Source: Opisthorchis felineus
Lineage: Eukaryota; Platyhelminthes; Trematoda; Opisthorchiida; Opisthorchiidae
Assembly (NCBI GenBank): GCA_004794785.1
Contig: SJOL01006408.1
Coordinates: forward strand, 1 to 64,000
Length of the DNA: 64,000 bases
Direction of reading: 5' to 3'
This document shows positions 30,271 to 42,439 of this stretch, in pieces (position 1 is the first letter of the stretch; the number at the start of each line of letters is the position of its first letter). Position numbers and translations under genes: made by a program. The notes beneath the pieces were generated by a model, which was not told where the DNA came from, did not search any database, and saw nothing but the letters and a program-made list of their open reading frames with translations.

Positions 30271-31808
30271 GGTAAGGCTCTATGAAAGGACAAATGCTAC
30301 TTTCCTGTGCAGGGTATTATTTATTTGGGAATAAAATAATTTTGGTTCAGTGGGAAGCAAATGTTCATCACGGTAATGTGATTTTCGATTAAAATGGTTC
30401 AAAAGTTTGCCCGTCACTGGCTATACGTAAATACTTTGCATACTCTGAGTTTAACACACCGGTGAACATTGAAACAGACGTCCGACCGTAATAGCGTAAC
30501 GCACACTTAGAAATCTACACTCTGGCTTGCAGTTGACTGAAGCGTGATTGGAACTGAGTCACGGCTCTTCCCATACAGGTTCGGTCAGTAGCCCACAGTT
30601 CCCATGGAAAAAGTAGTTGTACGCTCTTCCCCCTTGATGAAGAGTTATCCCTGACTTGTTGCACGCTATATAGCTAGGACGACGGTGAACTATTCACCAG
30701 CGGCCACGAAAGCTCGCCCAATCCAACCATACATTGAAACGTCATGGCACTGGAAGTCTCAGAGCTAATATACGAGCAACATTATATTGTGGCGAACTCA
30801 CGGAGAAAGTTGTGCAGCTCTCCAATTCCATCTGTCAATTTAGACAAAGTTTGCAGTCTATGTTGGTCCCAGCTTTTCTAAACAGAATGTCGGTTTTTCT
30901 TCTTTCCAAAGTCTCCTGATCTTTGGTTATCTATGAGCCTTTGAAATGATTTTTAAAGTCATTTATTCGATGCAAGTTTCATTTTTCCTTGAGAGGTAAG
31001 TAACGGACGTGACATGGAAGAGAATTTTCGATCATATTCATTACCAAATTTACTAACCTGTTCAACAAGTACCTCCCCTCAACTGGAGGGATAGTATAGT
31101 ACAGAACAACCTCCCGTTACATAATAACCCGGAGGGAACGAAACAAGCTATGCCACATTAGGAACAATTACCCGATGACGCGGACGAGTGCTGTGCGTAG
31201 GTCTCCGAACCAGTAAAAAAACTCAACAACCAGAGCTAATTGTGCTGCATACTGATTGCCGTTTGCGTACCACGTGCCCTATGTGATCGTAGCATGTTTG
31301 TTTAAGTCGGTTTCATAAATGTCTTGAACGGACTGTGCTTCGGGAGCTTTGATCAGTTGGTTAGTTCTGCACAAATCCAGAGCCATCATTAGTTCCACTA
31401 AACGACACGCACACAACTAAGCACGACCGTACGACGTTCTATCCACAACTATTCTATTCATACCGCGGTAACCATGGAATACGAAGGGGAAAAGTGTTAA
31501 GTGGTGTGGCTACATCTTGGACTGAGGTCGACTGGGTGGGATATATCTGTTTAGAAAATGCTTTTGTATGAAACTTACAACTTACCGCGCCATAACTTTG
31601 TCGTTTCCTGGTCTGACTTCCCATTCCATAAACGGCCCTCGAGCTCTCAGGTAGGACAATAGGAATTGCAGTGCTCGAACGTATGACCCTCGCACAGCCG
31701 CTCGAAGTTCCATGGTACAAGGGAATTTGATGTAGCTCTGAACAGCTGCGTAAAACAAATGTGTTGGTAGAAGTAAACATCAGAAAGTACATTTCGCTCC
31801 CCCTTATT
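30271..31808. other. Unrecognised DNA
   Basis: AT-rich, with only short frames on either strand. No exon with paired splice sites, repeat tail or RNA gene is recognised. Confidence 0.35.
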
Positions 31809-31984
31809 CGTTCAGTTATAACACCATTTCGTTGCATGGGTTCCAAGCTACCCGAAACAAGCACGAGGGCTGTGATACTGCCAGGTTGCCCAGGCCTAGA
31901 CAAGAGCAGTCGAGGTGTCCACGTTGGTTTCGAAACACGGACCTTGCAGTCAGGTCTGCCCCCTATCCATTGAGCCGTCTTGAG
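31809..31984 (-). mobile_element. tRNA-derived SINE, antisense
   Basis: Reverse complement of the SINE family: 'gttataacaccatttcgttgc' (3' end), 'gcacgagggctgtgatactgccaggttgcccaggc' type body, a damaged box B ('gtttcgaaacacgg'), and head remnant 'ccattgagcc'. More diverged than copies A and B. Confidence 0.7.
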
Positions 31985-33370
31985 CCCTCTTCCCCTTAGG
32001 TTGTATGGGATCACCGTTAAAAATTTTCGGGCTTACAGTACCACAGAGATCAACGAGAATCCAACAGAAAGATAATGAATCCACAGGGGCTAGAGGTATT
32101 TGATAACATCTTCGGTGGACTGATGTTGAAAGTCGAGAAGACATGTATTGCTAGATGTTGGAACTTCGAATACTCTCGTCAGTACAATATCGCATTGTTT
32201 GTAACAAAAATGGAGCATGTGTAACAGGAACAAGTGAACAAGTGAACTTCTAGGTTAAAATCAAATAAACACTAACGTAGTTAGCAGCTCAATACCAAGG
32301 TAAGGCGTTATTGTATGTATGTTTGTTGCTGTGTGTTCAGAAGTGACTGTGCAAAGCGAGTTGGCGTCCAGTAACAATGGTGTAAGAGTGCTCCCAGTTC
32401 GGCCCATCACCCATCAAGTGAAACCATCCGCCTTATTCCACAGCTCCTGAACATTACTTCCTGTTTCAGCTGTATGACACGCTCAACAATGCTGTTATCT
32501 TAAATAACAGCATGTCTACCAGAATTCGCTTATGGTGCAAGGTAACGTAGCCCCATTTTACGTGATGGTTAGTTGCTAAGCCTGTGCCAGTTGTCATTGT
32601 GATTCGTCCTTTGTCCCTTGGATTCCGTTACCACGATGGCTAGCCTTTTCGAAGGAGATGCTTCCTTTTTTGGGATAAACCCAAATGATAGAATGGTGTA
32701 AACAGTCGATTACCACAAGACCTTGGCTTGTCTGATTTCCGAAAGCTAGAGAGGAACATCTTTTCCGCTCATAAGTTTGCGTAGATTCTACGAACCAATG
32801 ACCACCTTATGACTGCACTCACAGAAGCCCTGATTGAACGGTGGGGAGATGAAGCAGATAACCATCACCTCAGAGTTTATGAGCACAAACGTTTAACTAC
32901 TATTGAGTGGGACAATCTGACAACCTGTAAAACGCCCCGATGTTTCTTACGACATTTGAAATTTTGGATGATCTAATCCAAGCGCTTTGTATGAAATCGA
33001 TGCAGTCTCCCTAGTTCGACCATGTCTAGCCACCAACAATTAGTCGTTGGTGCTCGCTGAGCGGATGGGTTTAGGCTACGATGCACCTCTTCGTGAGACT
33101 ATCACTGGATATCGGAATCTCATGAATATTTATTTGCACGGTAGTTCAAAGTTAAGAATTTCGGCTAGAGTGGTGGTTGTAGACTTCTGACGAAAAAAAT
33201 ACCACTCTACACAAAGCAGTTGAAATAAATGCGGTTCTTTACCCGTTGTGAGCTATCCATACAAGATTTTGTCTTATGAGGAAGCTAAACGAGTAGTTTT
33301 CAAGAGCTTGACCACCAGTGGTCGAATTCTGGTGGCCCCGTACTAGAAAGGTTTAATTGCTTCTCCTCAG
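31985..33370. other. Region with weak coding-like traces
   Basis: Plus-strand reading of about 32760-32950 gives 'TNDHLMTALTEALIERWGDEA' and about 33060-33300 gives 'MGLGYDAPLRETI' and 'YKILSYEEAKRVVFKS', separated by stops and frameshifts. This suggests an old retroelement or processed pseudogene. No family is assigned. Confidence 0.25.
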
Positions 33371-33643
33371 TTAGTTCATACAACCATCAAAGCCCAAATG
33401 CTCAAATTTTGATCTGATCCGACGTTGGACCTGCCTAGGGCACACTGACGTTTCCAGTTGTAAGAAGGTTACTCCAATTTCCGAAACTTTATCGGATAGC
33501 TTACCAAGTTCAACAGATTCATCAGGATCCCATTTTTCCAAGTACACTTTAATTCCTTCGCAGTATTGAGCTTCCTTGCCGTCACCCCATTTGCAAGGTC
33601 TCCGTGGTTTGTGGATGTAGCTGTTCAGAATGGGTATACACAC
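33371..33643 (-). CDS. Exon-like frame, function unknown
   Basis: 90-codon frame with a protein-like composition: 'CKWGDGKEAQYCEGIKVYLE', 'KWDPDESVELGKLSDKV', 'FLQLETSVCPRQVQRRIRSK'. A possible acceptor ends at 33590 ('caaaccacggag') and a good donor (GTAAGC) begins at 33504 in the middle. The exon could be the short form or run to the stop at 33371. It may belong to the same minus-strand gene as the exons at 37224 or 27635, but the phases available do not join it to them directly. Confidence 0.3.
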   Translation of the reverse strand: MCIPILNSYIHKPRRPCKWGDGKEAQYCEGIKVYLEKWDPDESVELGKLSDKVSEIGVTFLQLETSVCPRQVQRRIRSKFEHLGFDGCMN

Positions 33644-36600
33644 CTATGGGGTAGTAGAACATCGGAAAAGCGAAGACCATTAAGATACCCTTCACTGATT
33701 CATAATGGCAAATACTTCTTCACTAGCATTCTGATAGTGGCAGGAGATGGTAATGAATGGGCCAGACAGACGGCTAATATCGGTCCAGAGTGATCGACCC
33801 TGATATTCGGTCAGGAAAGTTTCATTGATTGAAACGCCATGAATGCTGAACGTTTAAGCGTATAGTTCGGGAGTGTCAATATATATATATATATTACATA
33901 TATATATACATATATTATATATATATATATACGCGAAACCCTTGTAAATCCATTGTAGTTCTGCCACTCCGTTAGATTTACTCACTATTTGTCTCACCAC
34001 CTGACGTCCCTGTATATAATGATATCTCCTCGGATGCAGCCTTATGCCTACACTAAATACAATAAAATACAAAAAACTTACATATTATTTGGGGTCACGC
34101 TAGGCAGCACGTGTGGCGCTTTTGAAACATTGTGCTGGTGAGTTACCTAACCAGGTCAGTCGATACCTTGTGGTTTATGACTATCAATAATCGATGGAAT
34201 ACAATTAACAGACTAGTGAATATGGGAGTTTGATAAACGAAGAATAGCAAATACAGAGGGTTCTCATTTTGCAAGAAAGAACAATGCCCTTTTCAGAATC
34301 CAGTTAGATGCCAGTGTACTCATTCTGTAGGAGTTCCCGGGCCTGCTAGCTTGCGTCGGACAGATACAAAACAGATGTGGTTTTCCTCAACCGTTTAGTA
34401 ACTGAACGTAACTGCGTAATTGAAGACTGTGCACACCGTCCACTTATCGGAATGATGAGTGATGCTTCAGGATATACACCCACTGACCTGGATGATTAAT
34501 GATCCGATTAAAACCTGTTGAAATTTTGAGATACCATAGCAGCATGGTTATATACTTCCGTCCGTGTGTTCTACAATGGTATAGAGGACTGAATGAAGTT
34601 ATAATGCGGGATATTTAAGTTCGCACCATACTGTGTCTATTTGAAACGATGTCAAACCTTTTGTCACCAAAAATAAGACGGCTGGAAGATTGCTGTTTGT
34701 TCTAATGGCTTTCCCTGGAAAGGGTTTTGAATGCCTGAACCAGGGAACAAGACCGACCAGCATAACCAGCAAGAAAAATTTCCACACTGCTCTAAAATAA
34801 GGATTAATCGTTCATCTGTAAAACCCTTTCGGTGCCCAGAGGAAACGTGAGGGTTGCACAAGCCCAAACACGAGCAGTCGAGAGGCCGGGGTCGTCCTCG
34901 AAAAAAAACGAAAAGTCAGCTAAACCTAGCTTTGGTTAGGTCAGAAACAATTGTCAACTTCTCATACCTCAGTTCTCGGAAAACTAGGCCACACGTGCGC
35001 CAGATTTCGTCATTACGAAATCGAAGTCAAAACCTCACGAAGGCATTCGCCATGGATGCCTTTTAACAACCAACTAATAGCTACTAGATGGAACGAAATA
35101 TAAGTTGTGTAGTGTTGACACGTACACAGACACCTGGGCAATCCATTTTACCATAATCTGATCTGACAATTGGTCTTTTAATGAGTTGATTTTTTTTCCA
35201 CCTCAACATAGGTTCACATCTCCAGTTTTTTATCGCTCTATTTCGTAAAAAATCGCTATCACTCAGTAGATATCGTTAAATTCCATAAGCTGCGACAAAG
35301 TTGCTGAGAACGTGATGGCAAATGCGGGTTGAACGGCTGTATCAAAGTGCTTCGGCTCAGCTCATTATAAGCACTCAGTAAGATACAGCTTGTGAGACCT
35401 TTCAGCATGAAGTCCATTTGCATGATCTTTCGTCAGGTGAATTTGAAGCTACGCGACACCTCGACATCCGCCGGTTTTTTAACGTACCTGATTGGTATAG
35501 CAACAAGCAATGGTACAGAAAATGGATGGTGCTGTGCTTAAAACTTGCTGATGATCGCAACTCATGGACGGCAGCGATTCGGAATAGTCTTAGAGTCGGC
35601 TTTCCCTTCCTTAGGAGAAATTCGCTATGTAGAAAGCAAGTTCTGTCACCTCATATACGTGTATTCGTAATCTACACTTACTCGCATGATTGCAGTGAGG
35701 CTGAATATTGTCCTTTCTCAATACCTGCAAGCTTGAGATGTAATCAGACTGTGTGAATAAGAACGATCCCGTTGCTTCATGTTGCGTACCCCAGTACAGG
35801 AGGCGCCACAGTAAGGGTGAAAATGCTGTTTATTACTTGGTTGATAATGAAGGGTTGTTCAAAGCGGTTGCCAGTTGCCACTGGTTAGCACAATTTTAGA
35901 GAGCTATCGGTACTATAAATAGGGTTGCCAGGCGTCACACGGGGGCAGCCGAACAAATGACATCGACTAAAATTGACAACAGTACCTGACGGGCGAAAGA
36001 TTTTGGGGACAAGTTAACGTCGGCCTCTTATGTCCCAAATGGCCTTGGGAATGACCAATCAAGGCTCAGCTAAATCTGGTAACATATACATAATCTGTGC
36101 TAATAAAAACGTCTTAGGATTTGAAGTTACTGTTTCAGGCTAGTTGTTAGAGTATATATGAATTTACTCAGTACTAAACATACAAGCATTCGGTCAGGTT
36201 ACGTTTTTACACAACTTCACCCTAAAAATCACCTTTTATATACATGACTGCACAGGCGTCCACTGCACCTGGCATTAAAGGTCGAATGTAACCTATTAAA
36301 CTCGTCGGTATTTAACGGTCGTTGCACAAAAAACACATGCAATGGTTTTCTTTACGTCCCTCTACTTTAGAACGAAACCGGAAGTAAGCTTATTCACCCG
36401 GTTAAGGAGCTGAAAATTTGCAGGGTGCAGTTTCTAGTTTCGGCTGGTAGCTATGGGGTCGACGAAAAGTTGGAAGAGAATTATAAGTAGCGAAATACAC
36501 TAATTTGCATACCAATTCGGTTTTCACAGCAGACTGAACAAAATCTCTCTTTTATAAAGTTCTCAAAACAGATGCTACTTTCCATTACTAGACACATCAC

Positions 36601-36775
36601 TTGACAAGTTTACCACCACATGGTCCCCCTTTCTGCCGTTTCGGGCGTCATCTCATAACTACTGAAATCCATTTAGGAGCAATAACTGCAGATCTTTACC
36701 GTGGAAGTATCGTTTAGGATGTCGCAAAATTTGTTTTATCAAGGCAATTTCAAGCGATTATTGGTAGATAAGGTC
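33644..36775. other. Mostly unrecognised; one SINE remnant
   Basis: A (TA)n tract lies at 33878-33932. About 34808-34890 is a decayed antisense SINE piece ('tgtaaaaccctttcggtgccc', 'gagcagtcgagaggccggggtcg'). A plus-strand frame at 35418-35756 includes 'RKWMVLCLKLADDRNSWTAAI', which faintly resembles the C-terminal end of LINE ORFs. Nothing else is assigned. Confidence 0.35.
33878..33932. repeat. (TA)n microsatellite
   Basis: Two runs of TA dinucleotides interrupted by 'tacatatatatacatatat'. Simple-sequence repeat, likely length-polymorphic. Confidence 0.9.
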
Positions 36776-36994
36776 TCATAAAGTTATTTCTCTGCCGGTA
36801 ATCACCTTAAGATATTTGGAAGTCATTAGCCGTAGTAGTTTTTGATGGGGTTGCTGTTGGTCGGTTCGCTGAGGTTGGCAATTAGTTTGCAAAAGTTTCG
36901 TCACCAACTGATGGTAGCTCCTTATTCGGTCAGAATTGGCGAACAGATCAAGAGCTACCCGATCAATAATCAGTGAGCGTACCTGAGCCTCCAA
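36776..36994 (-). other. Open frame partly made of Penelope-end sequence
   Basis: Minus-strand frame '..VRSLIIDRVALDLFANSDR..', with possible acceptor 'ggaggctcag' and donor GTGATT after 'MTSKYLK'. About 36855-36920 (minus strand: 'ttggtgacgaaacttttgc', 'aattgccaacctcagcgaacc') matches the Penelope-element terminal sequence at 45195-45235. The stretch is therefore at least partly transposon-derived, which weakens the case for a host exon. Confidence 0.35.
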
Positions 36995-37223
36995 TTGTTT
37001 AACATATTTTTCACGGCAATGAATATGGCTGTGGTTGAATAATCAACCTGCACAGGTTAAAGATCCAATTGTATGAATATGATTAAATTGAAATGAATTC
37101 GCTTATTTGCTCATGGAAAGGCCGCAGGAAAGTGAGTTCAGTTCTTCGGTGACTATTGGACGCAAATCTGATGAGTTTTTAGTCGTTCATTAACTATGCA
37201 TTCAAATATAGTAAGCTTCTCAC

Positions 37224-37506
37224 CTGAACTACAGCTAATGGGTCTAAAAATCCAGGTTGTCCATCGAAACATCGACTGGAGAGATCGTTCATGATGGGGT
37301 TCTGAAAGGCTTCATATTTCAAGTAGGCGGGGTAGATGCGGTCAGCTTTGCAGTCTTCGTGATGGCACGGTCTAGGTGCCTTAAAAACTTGAGGAACGTT
37401 TGGTAGTGGTGTCGTTTCTTGCGAAAGCTCTAGTCTGGGCGCACTCATGTTTAGTTGATAACAGTCGGTGGCCTCGCCCGAACTGACAATGCACTGATCG
37501 AATGTC
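37224..37506 (-). CDS. Exon with good splice sites, function unknown
   Basis: 283-bp minus-strand exon. The acceptor is 'tttgaactttatcgcag' and the donor is GTGAGA after 'LAVVQ'. It needs two bases from the previous exon and ends in phase 0, the same phase pattern as the exon at 27635. Translation includes 'TFDQCIVSSGEATDCYQLN', 'RPCHHEDCKADRIYPAYLK' and 'CFDGQPGFLDPLAVVQ', Cys-rich in the middle. No family is recognised. It may be part of the same minus-strand gene as the RhoGAP-like exon, which is inference. Confidence 0.45.
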
Positions 37507-38581
37507 CTGCGATAAAGTTCAAATAAACACGTGACATGTCGAACAAAAACCCATCGATGATCACTCAGGTGGCCATTGGCATGTGATTTATCCTGGTGTA
37601 CAGTAACTTGCATTTCATTTCCTGCTTCATATAGCTACGTTTGATACACTTGATAGTTGGGCGCAGGCAAACAACCTAAACATCATCCCATTTCAATACA
37701 AATTCTAGTCAAGGAAATTTTGACTATTGGCAAATGCACCGGGCAATGTCTATATTTCAAACTGAAGACTTGTGGTAGAGAGACCTTACGAAGATAGCAG
37801 TTTACAAAATAATTCTCCGAAGAGAAGGCACCACAAAGGAGAGAGTAACTTATCTCCTCAAGGAAATCATTTCCTCTTCGGAGTGCATTTTACTTCCGGT
37901 TGTGGCTGAACAGGAGCAACACCCTATTCTCTTTAGTGGAGTGCTCCTTCGCTGGAGGGTGGTTGCTGGTTGGGTGTAGCAAATGGAACACATCAATTTT
38001 CCCAAAAAGAAATTTAAATTAGGGATAAACCTTGAGTATTGAGAAAAGTATAAAAAATTGCTCTGTTGCATTATACTTCCCTTTCCCATTTTCGGCTTGT
38101 ATGTACCGGAACATTTTTATATTTACTTTACATAGCGTTTAGTACAAAACGTTTACATAACATTACACAACGTTTACCTACCCGGGTTCGCGTCCACCTG
38201 TACATTGACGTAAGTTCATTCACACGCATGAATGTAAAAGGAAGCTTAGTCTGTCATTTGGACCAGTTTTAATACCACTCACTCTTGGTTCACTAGTGAG
38301 TGCACTCACCAAACTTGCTCGTTGGTTTTGGAAAATTGTTGGTAAAAAGGGGAGTTTGATGCTGTTGACTACGAGTAACTATACAACAACCACCTGTGAA
38401 TTCATTGTTGGTGATATGAATATCCAGTTATTCATACTTGAATTAGCTTTTGGTTATTTGGTCTGCAGACTTCTCGTCACCTGTCAGGGAGATATCGTCA
38501 GTGCGCTGTTCGGTGGGTGGCGGTATTCGGTGACCTTTTTTCCTGTGGAAATGGCAAAGTTTCAGTTGAATGGATCAGCCT
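37507..38581. other. Unrecognised DNA
   Basis: No exon or repeat family is assigned. It is presumably intron or intergenic DNA upstream of the 37224-37506 exon. Confidence 0.3.
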
Positions 38582-38630
<49 letters not shown>

Positions 38631-38660
38631 TAGGCTGGCTGGCTGGCTGGCTGACTGGTT
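38582..38660. repeat. (GGCA)n microsatellite passing into (GGCT)n
   Basis: About a dozen uninterrupted GGCA units followed by several GGCT units. The tetranucleotide period keeps several frames open on both strands, giving artefactual Arg/Gln/Ala/Gly repeats that should not be taken as protein. Confidence 0.95.
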
Positions 38661-38986
38661 GGCGGGACAGTGTTATGTTAATCGAGTGGAAGTATATCGA
38701 TGGCAGAATGTCTTTGGATTTAATTGTGGAAATTAACAAGGAAGAAGATAAACTGCGCTCTAATTCCAAGGGGTACCAGTTAGCTTACCCAGAGAACTGC
38801 TATTCGAGTAGCTTTTTCGTGAATACCTGTCTTGCCAGATGGTTGACTGGTTTCGGCTCTTCATTAATTACAAGTCATATCCGAATTATTGGCAGTTATC
38901 ACGTGGCAGTTTATCCGTTCGCCAAGCTTGGCAATCACCTGTCAAACGTTTTTTCACTAAGCGTTTCGTCCCATCAACACTGTGCA

Positions 38987-39022
38987 CTGAAGAAATCTCC
39001 TCGTTTGGTGACGAAACGTTTG
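38987..39022 (+). ncRNA. Hammerhead-ribozyme-like core, plus orientation
   Basis: CTGAAGA (fits CUGANGA), then a hairpin 'tctcc-tcgttt-ggtga', then CGAAACG. The expected cleavage triplet after short stem III reads GCC rather than NUH, so this copy is probably inactive. Confidence 0.4.
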
Positions 39023-39062
39023 CCATGGTCGTTGGCTTGTTCGCTGAGCTGGGCAATTTGAT

Positions 39063-39100
39063 TACAAACGTTTCATCACCAATCGAGGTGACATCATCAG
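39063..39100 (-). ncRNA. Hammerhead-ribozyme-like core, minus orientation
   Basis: On the minus strand: CTGATGA, hairpin tcacc-tcgatt-ggtga, GAAAC, GTTT loop, GTA. The order CUGAUGA, stem II, GAAA, short stem III, GUA is that of type I hammerheads. One or two extra bases flank stem II, and stem I is not obvious, so activity is uncertain. Confidence 0.45.
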
Positions 39101-39190
39101 TGCGTTATTGGGGAGCGTAGTGATGCGTAGCGATGGGTTAGTTGTTGTGCAACTACGCTACCTGAGCTACCAACATTTTCCTCTATAGAA

Positions 39191-39394
39191 AACGTTGGCC
39201 ATGTTAGTTACCACGGTCGACGTACATATCCATAGCCATCTGGTCAACAACCAATAAAGGCATTAGAGCTACCAATATTTCGATGCACTGTCAGATTCAA
39301 CTCATCTTAGGTAACCCAGATAATTCTGTTATACGATATGGCATGCATTTGCACGTGACATATTGGAGAGACCATGTAAGATGAAGTCTGATCC
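39191..39394. other. Unrecognised spacer
   Basis: Nothing recognised between the Penelope-like end and the LINE scrap. Confidence 0.3.
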
Positions 39395-39570
39395 TCATGC
39401 GTGTAGGTGGGCTGATCGAAGTAGCACCTAAATTTGCCTTTCTGGGTAGCTGTACACGTCCCGGAGGACTGGGCTTGGACGAAGTCATTTCCGGAATCGG
39501 GAAGGCCACGGTTTTGCTTGCTAACCTCCGAAATTTGTGGTGTTGAAATGGCATAAGCTTGCCTGTTCTA
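39395..39570 (+). mobile_element. Small diverged LINE RT-thumb fragment
   Basis: Plus-strand frame 'LIEVAPKFAFLGSCTRPGGLG', 'LDEVISGIGKATVLLANLRNLW', matching 'VVNKFVYLGSCISSGGLAGDE...ARAAFANLRHLW' of the LINE at 28470 but clearly divergent. Both flanks lack further LINE sequence. Confidence 0.6.
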
Positions 39571-42439
39571 TTCACCCTACCTTTTGGATCAAGGGACGTA
39601 GCCAGTGCGTTCAGAAGACTCCCCGTTTTTGACCATCCTTGTCTCCGGAGAATTTCGCTGGTCTGGTGGGAAGATTAGACGAGTGATGTTGAGTTACGCT
39701 AGATGATTCTCAGGAAAGGTAACTTGCCCTCCATAAACCAGCTGGTCACACTCCATGGGTTGCACTGATTAGATAAAGGTTTAGGAGGACTATTGTTGAT
39801 TAAGCATTCTACGTGGGAAACTTACCCCAACTGTTTTAAAAACAAACCTCGTTGTACATCAGAATCTTCATCACAAATGTGCTTACCCACAGGCAATTTA
39901 CATGGTCCATATTGTCCCAAGTTGTTTTCATTTTTGTAACCTGATTTCAACAGAAGGTTGACACAATTTCAGCATTTGAGCATTGGGAAATGGAGAACAG
40001 ACACGATATACGCTGATGCTTGTCGCCTTTGAGAGCATTATAATCTTTCATTGACCTTAAGAATGGAGTGTAATGGACCAGAATAAAAGCAGTTGCACCA
40101 ACGGATGAAGTTAAACATTTAAACACCTACCTACCACTAACAAGGCACTATCCCAACTCTAGCTTTTTCAATCGACCAACTGATGAAATTTATGCCTGAC
40201 AAGTGTCTATCATACTTAAGTGTTGGAAAGCGGTGTGCTAAGTTTCATTAGAACGATCTAAGGACATAAGATGTGGCACAATTAGGCGAATTCGGACTGT
40301 GTAAACTCCATACTGGCTGATCCGAACCACAACATTATTCCGGGACATCGTCGAATGTCGGCAAAAATAGTATGGAGGAACCAGAGGTATGCAGGGAAGG
40401 TGTCCGATTCATAATCCTCGGTGAACTGAGTATGCATAAGCTGTCGGCCAAATGAGGACCCAAGTGTTTGAGTAGGGGCGAGAAAAGACACCGAGTGAAA
40501 CCTCCCTATTCGACTTGGCAGCAATTCCGGCGGGATGACGTGAGATGTATGGAACAACTGGAAGTGTTTCTGGAACTCTGTGGAACCTTTGGAACCGATG
40601 GTTAAACGTGATTATGCTACTACGACCTTGAGACAAAAAGGACAGTCAATGCAATGGCGCCACTCAAAGGCCAAAGAACTTCGAGATTCAGAAGTCAGCG
40701 GTATTTCAGCGACCACAGTCAGAGTGGTTTTCGAGGCGTTACAAAAACTGAGGACATGACGCGCCAAGCTCTTTGAATGGTGGGTTGGAGTAACCTTTAA
40801 CTTTTACAATTCTATGTAATTTCTCTTTAGGCCAGACCAGAGACTTTTCAGTACCTCCCTAGTATGTTACGGTGGATTTGGGTGAAAAAGTTGCCGAACA
40901 GCTTTGTGAAAATTTATTAAGGTCGTGTTCAAACAGAAACCCGAGGTCACCGTTAACGACTTATGGAGCATCAGAGATTACATCTCAAGGCATGAATATA
41001 AATGATACTGGAAGGATACTAAATGCCAAATCTAGTCAATATTGATAGCGTGGCTCGTTTTTAACCCAAAATAAAGGTGCAATAATGCCCCAACTACGGT
41101 TGCAGAGAGTTCTGTCACGGAAGAAAAACACACGTGCACTATTATTTCGACTGGATTTGTTACAAAATGCCCTTGAGGACGAAAGACCTCTTGCATTTAA
41201 CACAATGAGATACAATGCAGTCTGTGGCTTCTCTAAAGTATGGAGTAGGAATGCACCATCGCGTCCACATATTCTAGAAATTGGTAAGATCTTCAGTTCT
41301 TGCAACTGCTGCAATGTACGGTCGGATATCATCTTATCACTCATCTTCATAAGAGTTTTCATGACAGCCAAGATGCAAGCATCTGAATACATTTCAGGGG
41401 CACCACAAAATTTCGCAGTGTATTTCATTTCGGATGGGTGACTCTGTGCAGTTACACCAACCTAAGCAACCCTAGTGCTCCGGCCAAGTTTTACTCGCCT
41501 GAGAAGGTTCATTCGCCATCGTTTGCATCCGTTCCTGGACTGCATTTTTGATCAGGAGCACCATAGTAAGCTACTCATGGTGAATTCCGACCAACCCAAG
41601 CAAACCAATTACATCTTCCTGTCTCTGGACAGCCTGGCAGTAGTATAAGCTGGATGCGCGCCTCCCGTTAAGGATGCAAAAGAAGTGACCACCACCGTAC
41701 TACCGGTCTGTGTTGAGACCAGTGAAGTCAGTGCTCATCCGGAAAGGGGGATCAGTTTGCCGCCATTTGGACTATGCGGTAGCAAAACAAATATGTCGCA
41801 AACCATGTTGTCTCTTATGTGTCTTCTAGACCTTGATAAGGAGGCTCTACTTGAAGAAAGGGAGCCATGTATTGAGAAACTCCCCCAACCCTGACCACAA
41901 ACAGTGATTATTGCTTCGGTCGACAGATCTATTCTTGCCCTTGGTTTTCCATATGGATAGGCAATTTTGTGCCACGTTAGCAGTGCACTTCTCCGCCTCA
42001 GTAACCAGTACGTTCCACATTATTTTCGGCTGATATTGCACATAATACAACATCATTTGGTGTGGACGCAACCGGAGACATTCAAATTTGAGGAAGTGGC
42101 TTACTATTGTATCATTCTGTCGTGCAAGCCTAATTTGTCGAATATTTAGCACCCATTAAAAAATGAAAGCAGTTATATACGAACAAAATACAATTCACCG
42201 CCAGTGTTGGTTGTGCTGGTGACTAATACATCTCCATCTTTATGTGAAACGCTATTTTCGAACAATCGGATTGTTTTTCCGCCGAGATAATGTTTACTTG
42301 AAGGTTTGCCCCAAATAGACAACCGGTTGCTATTAGGCCGAAAATTTTTTTAAAAAATGGTTGTGAGGTCATTTACGAAATCTAAAAACAGCCACAAACA
42401 AGAAGTTCATCAGTACTGCTTCAGTGATAGCTAAGCCCG
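39571..42439. other. No assigned gene; one long minus-strand frame
   Basis: Apart from the frame at 41036-41428 (see separate entry) only short, overlapping frames are present. No repeat tails or tRNA-like sequence are recognised. Confidence 0.3.
41036..41428 (-). CDS. Unrecognised 130-codon frame
   Basis: Begins 'MKYTAKFCGAPEMYSDACIL', continues 'MKTLMKMSDKMISDRTLQQL', 'QELKILPISRICGRDGAFLL'. The composition is protein-like for the first 85 residues and then less so. The opposite strand is also open over the same stretch, so chance is a real alternative. No convincing splice sites and no family. Confidence 0.25.
   Translation of the reverse strand: MKYTAKFCGAPEMYSDACILAVMKTLMKMSDKMISDRTLQQLQELKILPISRICGRDGAFLLHTLEKPQTALYLIVLNARGLSSSRAFCNKSSRNNSARVFFFRDRTLCNRSWGIIAPLFWVKNEPRYQY

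Larger units (their letters stand above)
38900..39190. mobile_element. Penelope-like element terminal fragments, two orientations
   Basis: The part 39030-39190 is the reverse complement of 45110-45245, the 3' end of the Penelope-like element. Immediately left, 38900-39025 is a related sequence in plus orientation ('tctcctcgtttggtgacgaaacg'). The two ends face each other over a short spacer ('gttcgctgagctgggcaa'). Confidence 0.65.

Noticed and set aside
33606..33793. Plus-strand frame overlapping the 33371-33643 candidate
   Set aside because: No motif or splice support; the minus-strand reading has the more protein-like composition.
38560..38770. Open frames of Arg-Gln-Ala-Gly repeats and their reverse Cys-Leu-Pro-Ala repeats
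   Set aside because: They are translations of the (GGCA)n microsatellite, which stays open in several frames on both strands.
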